Positions 59,736 through 64,000 of a stretch of 64,000 bases of DNA are shown here, one piece after another; within the stretch, counting starts at the first letter, position 1, and every line of letters starts with the position of its first letter. The translations under genes were made by a program, and so were the position numbers. This DNA comes from Flavobacterium sp. I3-2 (GTDB taxonomy: Bacteria; Bacteroidota; Bacteroidia; Flavobacteriales; Flavobacteriaceae): assembly GCF_013389595.1 (NCBI RefSeq), contig NZ_CP058306.1, forward strand, positions 2,542,001-2,606,000, given 5' to 3'. Below the pieces are notes generated by a model. The model was not told the DNA's origin and searched no databases. It was given only the letters and a program-made list of their open reading frames with translations.

Positions 59736-61427
59736 CTATTTTATATAGAAAAATTCGCAATCAGATTTGATTTTCTTGGCTTTATTTTCAGCTTCTTGAG
59801 CTCTAATTTCAACTCTTCTGATTTTTCCACTAATTGTCTTTGGAAGCTCAGTTACGAATTCTATGATTCTTGGGATTTTATATGGAGCTAAATGTATTCT
59901 TGAATAATCAAATAGTTCTTTTGCTAAAATTTCATTTGGGACATGATTTTCATTCAAAATAATAAAAGCCTTAACTTCATAACCTTTGATAGGATGTGGT
60001 GAACCAACAACAGCAGATTCTAAAACAGCATCATGTTCTAGTAAAACACTTTCAACTTCAAATGGTCCAATTCTGTAATCAGATGCTTTTATAACATCAT
60101 CATCTCGACCAATAAACCAAATATAACCATCAGCATCTCTGTAAGCCTTGTCTCCTGTATAATACAATCCATTTCTGAAAACTTGTGCTTGTTTTACTTT
60201 ATCAAATAAATAACCCTTGAAAATTCCATTTACAGAATTTTCATCCATTCGAATACAAATATTTCCTTCTTCATTATCGGCTAAAATGGTTCCATTTTCG
60301 TCTGCAATGACTACATCATACATGAATAATGGTTTTCCCATCGAACCAAATTTTACTTTTGTTGTAGGTAAGTTTCCAACCAAGCAAGTGCTTTCTGTTT
60401 GTCCAAATCCATCTCGAATTAGAATTCCTGTACCGTTTTTCCATTCTTCAATTATTTCAGGATTCAATGGTTCACCAGCTGCTACACATTGTTTTAGGCT
60501 AAAATTATATGATTTAATATCTTCTTGAATGAACAAACGCAAAACGGTTGGCGGAGCACACAATGTCGAAATTTTATGTTTTTCGATTAAGGACAAAGTT
60601 CGTTTCGCATTGAAACGTTCGTAGGTGTGATGCGTGAAAATTGCAGCTCCAACATTCCAAGGCGCAAAAAAGCTACTCCAAGCAAACTTAGCCCAACCAG
60701 GTTGCGAAATATTATAATGAATATCATCTTCTGTCAATCCAATCCAAGTAGCCGTTGTTAAATGTCCAACCGGATGAGAAAAATGGGTGTGACAAACTAT
60801 TTTAGGCATTCCTGTTGTTCCAGATGTAAAAAACATAAACAAGGTATCATCTGACTTTGTTTTTGCAGCCGAAGCCATTTTACTTTCTTTTTCAATATCT
60901 TCTAAAGAAAACCATCCATCGCGTTTGCCATCACAAATGATTTTAATGTCTATTTGTTTTCCAGAAATTTTTTCTGCATCATCTGTTTTTTCAGCATTTT
61001 CTGCATCAGCAATTACAACTTTAGGTAATGTTTTTTCGAAACGAAAAGCTAAATCGCCAGAACCCATAATAGTTGCAGTCGGAATTAATTCAAAACCACC
61101 TTTAATAGTTGTAAGAATAGTTTGCCAACTACAAGGCTGAAGCATCATTTGAGCTAAAATAATGTCATGTTGCTTTACTCCTTTATTTCTTAAAAAATTC
61201 AAAAGTTGATTAGACATTTCAGACATCGTTTTAAAAGAATACGCAATTGTTTCTTCTCCATCCGTCCAAAGTAATGCCGTCTTATCAGGACGTTCAGAAA
61301 CTTGTATTCCTTCAAAAATTTCTTCTACCCAATTGAAATACTCTGGTTTTTCAATTTTGATATTTTGTAAATCGTCATAAGTGTTTTCAGAAATGATTTT
61401 ACTCACTTTCTTAAAAATTTCCTTCAT
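59736..61427 (-). CDS. AMP-forming acyl-CoA synthetase (medium-chain/acetyl type)
   Basis: A 563-residue ANL-superfamily ligase that activates a carboxylic acid as acyl-AMP and then acyl-CoA. Motifs: P-loop-like TSGTTGMPK (near 205), the A4/A5 region CAAGEPLNPE and DGFGQTEST, A7 YTGDKAYRDADGYIWFIGRD, A8 hinge SDYRIGPFEVES and the A10 lysine in LPKTISGKIRRVE. The overall pattern, including FAWSSFFAPWNVGAAIF, fits medium-chain acyl-CoA synthetases; the acid is unknown. It is transcribed alone and lies 179 bp divergent from the META-domain gene. Confidence 0.93.
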   Translation of the reverse strand: MKEIFKKVSKIISENTYDDLQNIKIEKPEYFNWVEEIFEGIQVSERPDKTALLWTDGEETIAYSFKTMSEMSNQLLNFLRNKGVKQHDIILAQMMLQPCSWQTILTTIKGGFELIPTATIMGSGDLAFRFEKTLPKVVIADAENAEKTDDAEKISGKQIDIKIICDGKRDGWFSLEDIEKESKMASAAKTKSDDTLFMFFTSGTTGMPKIVCHTHFSHPVGHLTTATWIGLTEDDIHYNISQPGWAKFAWSSFFAPWNVGAAIFTHHTYERFNAKRTLSLIEKHKISTLCAPPTVLRLFIQEDIKSYNFSLKQCVAAGEPLNPEIIEEWKNGTGILIRDGFGQTESTCLVGNLPTTKVKFGSMGKPLFMYDVVIADENGTILADNEEGNICIRMDENSVNGIFKGYLFDKVKQAQVFRNGLYYTGDKAYRDADGYIWFIGRDDDVIKASDYRIGPFEVESVLLEHDAVLESAVVGSPHPIKGYEVKAFIILNENHVPNEILAKELFDYSRIHLAPYKIPRIIEFVTELPKTISGKIRRVEIRAQEAENKAKKIKSDCEFFYIK

Positions 61428-61579
61428 AATTAATTGTTGGTTTTTTATTATGTTTTAATCGTTTTTTGTGTTTTCATAAATTTAGAAGAAAAAAATAAAT
61501 ATAGATTAGATTTATATTTATTTTAATGAATTATTTTTGATTATTAGGATAAATATCAATTTCATTGCGATGTTTTCAT

Positions 61580-61587
61580 TAAATTTG
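61580..61587 (+). promoter_or_regulatory. -7 promoter box of the META-domain gene
   Basis: TAAATTTG (TAnnTTTG), 19 bases before the ATG at 61607; no well-placed TTG box. Confidence 0.5.
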
Positions 61588-61606
61588 CCTAAATCAATTT
61601 TTTAAT

Positions 61607-62374
61607 ATGAAAAAAATATATTGTTTTTGGATTTTTGTGTTGAGTTGTATCTTTTTTATAGGGTGTCATTCAACTAAAAACTATGATTTAAAAAAAGATA
61701 AAATTGAAAAGGTGTCCAAGAATAACGATTCTAATGCTTATTTCAAGATTATTGGAACAGAACCTTTTTGGAACATCGAAATTTCTGAAGAGAAGATTTC
61801 ATATTCGCAGATTGACGGCGTAAAGATTGAATTTCCTTATAATTTACCTTTGATTGACAAATTTGCTGAAACTAAAATTTATAAAACAGTAAACGGTAAT
61901 GGTTCAATTTTAATTAAATTAACCAAAGGTTCTTGCTCTGATGGAATGTCAGATAAAATTTATGAATACAATGCAGAGGTTGAAATCATACAATTTAAAA
62001 AAACTACTAAACATAAAGGTTGTGGATATTTTGTTGCAAATGAGTTATTATCTGGAACGTGGTTTTTGAGTCAAATCAAATCCAAAAAGATTTCGAATAA
62101 TCAAATTTCAGTTGTACCATTTATTGAATTTGATTTAGAAAATAATCGAGTTTCAGGAAATGCAAGTTGCAATGGTTTTAGTAGTTCTTTTATTTTAAAA
62201 AACGATAAAATTTCTTTTAAAGAAATTCTATTAACCAGAATGTTTTGTGAGGATTTGACGCTCGAAAAAAACTTTATAGAATCATTAAATGAAATAAATA
62301 GCTATAAAGTTGATGGCGATGAATTAAAATTTTATAAAGAAGGATTTTTGGAAATGGTTTTTGAAAAAAAATAG
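61607..62374 (+). CDS. META domain-containing lipoprotein (HslJ-like)
   Basis: A 255-residue lipoprotein with lipobox FIGC (17-20). The first domain (about 40-140) has the GTEPFWNIEISEEKISYS block of COG3650-type exported proteins, and the second (about 145-250) is a META/HslJ domain: LSGTWFLSQI, NRVSGNASCNGFSSSF, FKEILLTRMFCEDLTLEKNF. In E. coli HslJ gives some protection against novobiocin and heat, and its biochemistry is unclear. A -7 box TAAATTTG at 61580-61587 precedes the ATG by 19 bp. It is transcribed alone. Confidence 0.88.
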   Translation: MKKIYCFWIFVLSCIFFIGCHSTKNYDLKKDKIEKVSKNNDSNAYFKIIGTEPFWNIEISEEKISYSQIDGVKIEFPYNLPLIDKFAETKIYKTVNGNGSILIKLTKGSCSDGMSDKIYEYNAEVEIIQFKKTTKHKGCGYFVANELLSGTWFLSQIKSKKISNNQISVVPFIEFDLENNRVSGNASCNGFSSSFILKNDKISFKEILLTRMFCEDLTLEKNFIESLNEINSYKVDGDELKFYKEGFLEMVFEKK

Positions 62375-62413
62375 AGTAATCAACTTTGTATAAATTTTCA
62401 TTACAAGTAATTT

Positions 62414-63619
62414 TTAAAAAAGTGTATCATCATTTTCTTCTTCTAATTTGAAATTGTAACAATCTCCATAATTTACAGTTTTTTGAATTTTGCCTTTTTC
62501 ATTGTAATAAATCCAAGTTCCACAACGAAATTCTCCGCTTTCAGTGTACGATTTCATTTTTGAAATGAATTTAACTTTACCATTTTTATAAAAGTTTTGA
62601 GTAGTCAAGATAGAAAATACATCATTATAACTTGTGCCAGATTTTGGATAAAGATTTTCCCAATTTTTCTCTTCCAATTTATTTTCTTGTGAATCATAAA
62701 TAACCGAAAATATAGGAAACAAACCGCCGTAAAGATATTTTAAAACCCAGTATTCCTTTAGTTTCCCAGCTGAATCATAGAGCGATTGAATTTGACCGTC
62801 ATCTGTAAACTTGATTATTTCATACGAATTTTCATTCTTATTAAAAATCTTTTTACCGATAATCTCTTCATTGTTTCCTTCTAAAAAATCAGATGTTGTA
62901 CGCCATAAAAAATAAGTTTCTGAAAGAAGCATATTTTTTTGAGTTTCTTTTAATTTTCCAATTTGAACATAATTTCCGAATTCATCTTTGATAAGTTCAG
63001 GAATTGAATCAAATGAAATTAAATAAGCAAAATTTTTTTCTTTTGTATTTTGATTGAAATCTTGAAAATGGATCAAGTCTTTTTTCATATTAATATTGAA
63101 AACTTCCCGTTTTATTTTTCCATCGGAATCGTAATAACGGTAACTAATTTCGGTGGTTTTAGGATTTAAATACTGTGTGTACATCAAACGATTATCTCGA
63201 TACATTTCGACAGAATCTTTATCGTAAAATCTTTTTTTATCTGATGAATTTAATAATGAATCTCTAAAAACAATTCGATTCATGATCCATCTTGAATTTT
63301 CTTCTGTTATAAAATTTGAAAACATTTCTTTTTCACCATGTTGTATCCAAACTGTTTTTATGGTGTCGGTTTGATAGCCTTTTTTTGTGAGAATTAAATC
63401 ACAAAAAAAATCTCCAGATTTTTTTAATTTAAAGAATCCTGAACTATCAGTAAAAGTTTTCGATCCGGAAGATTCGCATGCTCTTATTAGAACTCCAGTT
63501 AAAGGCTTACCATTTTCATCGTATATGAAGCCAGAATAATTATCTTTTAATTTAGAACATTGATTTGAAATCAGAATTAGAACTAATAAAAAAATATTTT
63601 TTAAATGTATTTTATTCAT
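62414..63619 (-). CDS. Exported protein with carboxypeptidase-regulatory-like domain and MORN-like tail (401 aa)
   Basis: A hydrophobic signal segment (FLLVLILISNQC, residues 10-21) may be a lipoprotein signal, though Gln before Cys is atypical. Residues about 30-100 are a CarboxypepD_reg-like beta sandwich: GFIYDENGKPLTGVLIRACE, TFTDSSGFFKL, LTKKGYQTDTI. The C-terminal part has antitoxin/MORN-like units, W-x-Y-Y-N-E-K-G-K (CGTWIYYNEKGKIQKTVNYG) and NFYKNGKVKFISKM. Such repeats occur on many Bacteroidota surface lipoproteins. Function is unknown. It is the last gene with a clean start in the window. Confidence 0.65.
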   Translation of the reverse strand: MNKIHLKNIFLLVLILISNQCSKLKDNYSGFIYDENGKPLTGVLIRACESSGSKTFTDSSGFFKLKKSGDFFCDLILTKKGYQTDTIKTVWIQHGEKEMFSNFITEENSRWIMNRIVFRDSLLNSSDKKRFYDKDSVEMYRDNRLMYTQYLNPKTTEISYRYYDSDGKIKREVFNINMKKDLIHFQDFNQNTKEKNFAYLISFDSIPELIKDEFGNYVQIGKLKETQKNMLLSETYFLWRTTSDFLEGNNEEIIGKKIFNKNENSYEIIKFTDDGQIQSLYDSAGKLKEYWVLKYLYGGLFPIFSVIYDSQENKLEEKNWENLYPKSGTSYNDVFSILTTQNFYKNGKVKFISKMKSYTESGEFRCGTWIYYNEKGKIQKTVNYGDCYNFKLEEENDDTLF

Positions 63620-63740
63620 GTTTTATCATATTTAAGTCAAATGATAATTATGTAAATTATAATTTTTTTTGTTAATTAATTAATACATATAAATCTAATA
63701 AAGTTTTTTTTAAAAATTAATATGGGTGCATTCTTAAAAA

Positions 63741-63772
63741 AAACTGCCTTACAAATAAATTGAAGGCAGTTT
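63741..63772. terminator. Intrinsic terminator near the right edge
   Basis: AAACTGCCTT / AAGGCAGTTT stem with a 12-base loop. It lies just beyond the end of the broken frame at 63808 on the minus strand and has A and T runs on both sides. Confidence 0.7.
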
Positions 63773-63807
63773 AGTTATATTACTTTTAATCGTTTTGAAG
63801 TAACCAT

Positions 63808-64000
63808 TTAGTTCGTCATTACTATCATTTTTTCGTTTTTTGAGTAACCTAAATGCGCGCCAAGTTGACCAAGTAATTTTGCTACAATTAAATGAGAATG
63901 TAATTCTTTCAGTAATTTACTTGATTCTTCTTGTGTTTTTAAATCTTATAAAAGTCCTTGCTCTTAACATTATATCCAACTTTTTTTTTGTTTACATAGG
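63808..64000 (-). pseudogene. End of a minus-strand gene, apparently frameshifted, running off the window
   Basis: Minus-strand frame from 63945 to a TAA at 63808 gives DLKTQEESSKLLKELHSHLI and VAKLLGQLGAHLGYSKNEK, ending in MIVMTN, a protein-like helical stretch. Upstream the same strand in another frame is open to the edge and gives YVNKKKVGYNVKSKDFYK. One added A at about 63946 would join the two as ...DFYK-DLKT..., so a single-base deletion (or a sequencing error) is likely. I do not recognise the family. It is partial at the window edge. Confidence 0.4.

Overview
The window is a low-GC chromosomal segment from a Flavobacteriia-type Bacteroidota, most likely Flavobacteriaceae; I cannot name the genus. 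The evidence is a type B type-IX-secretion sorting domain, Bacteroidota promoters of the form TTG/TTTG - about 19 bp - TAnnTTTG, a BshB1 bacillithiol deacetylase, a fused CcsB-CcsA protein, DUF983/DUF4199/DUF4919/DUF2490 proteins, TIGR02757, and many small lipoproteins. I see no transposase, prophage, CRISPR array, rRNA or complete restriction system.

Layout. 1-1576: the end of a RecD-like helicase gene, kdsB and an LEA-type lipoprotein. 1633-7657: minus-strand unknowns, including a tight seven-gene run of exported proteins with one acetyltransferase. 7828-12842: an LpxL-like acyltransferase, a rhomboid protease, a large T9SS-exported surface protein and LolD. 13073-14971: a small membrane protein, a glutaminyl cyclase and two tandem SRP RNA genes, each with its own promoter and terminator. 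14972-25021: an SDR enzyme, an AsmA-like protein, an AraC regulator, tRNA-Trp, an unusually long RluA-type pseudouridine synthase, an MBL hydrolase and PPK2. 25051-25378: three identical tRNA-Tyr genes. 25513-37745: kdsA, a sixA-ppk1-ppx polyphosphate operon, TIGR02757, a glycosyltransferase, an orphan HsdR N-terminal domain, holA, a stand-alone EF-Tu domain-3-like protein, and a tandem pair of 188-residue paralogues followed by a multi-pass membrane protein. 37770-48974: an S41 protease, rlmF, an M14 peptidase, an Lrp regulator, ctaA, a CCA-adding enzyme, a threonylcarbamoyl-AMP synthase, and a thioesterase-isochorismate synthase-bshB1 operon. 49040-49463: four tandem tRNA-His genes. 49521-63619: gyrA, a TPR protein, the CcsB-CcsA fusion, an aminotransferase, an acyl-CoA ligase and exported unknowns. 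The right edge holds what looks like a frameshifted gene end.

Linked functions. KdsA, KdsB, LpxL and LolD serve the outer membrane. PPK1, PPX and PPK2 serve polyphosphate turnover. CtaA and CcsBA serve haem and cytochrome maturation, and the isochorismate synthase and hotdog thioesterase suggest menaquinone synthesis. The most unusual content is RNA: tandem SRP RNAs whose only differences are two compensatory base pairs, and a tRNA-His array that shows a compensatory pair in one copy and two U-U acceptor mismatches in all copies.
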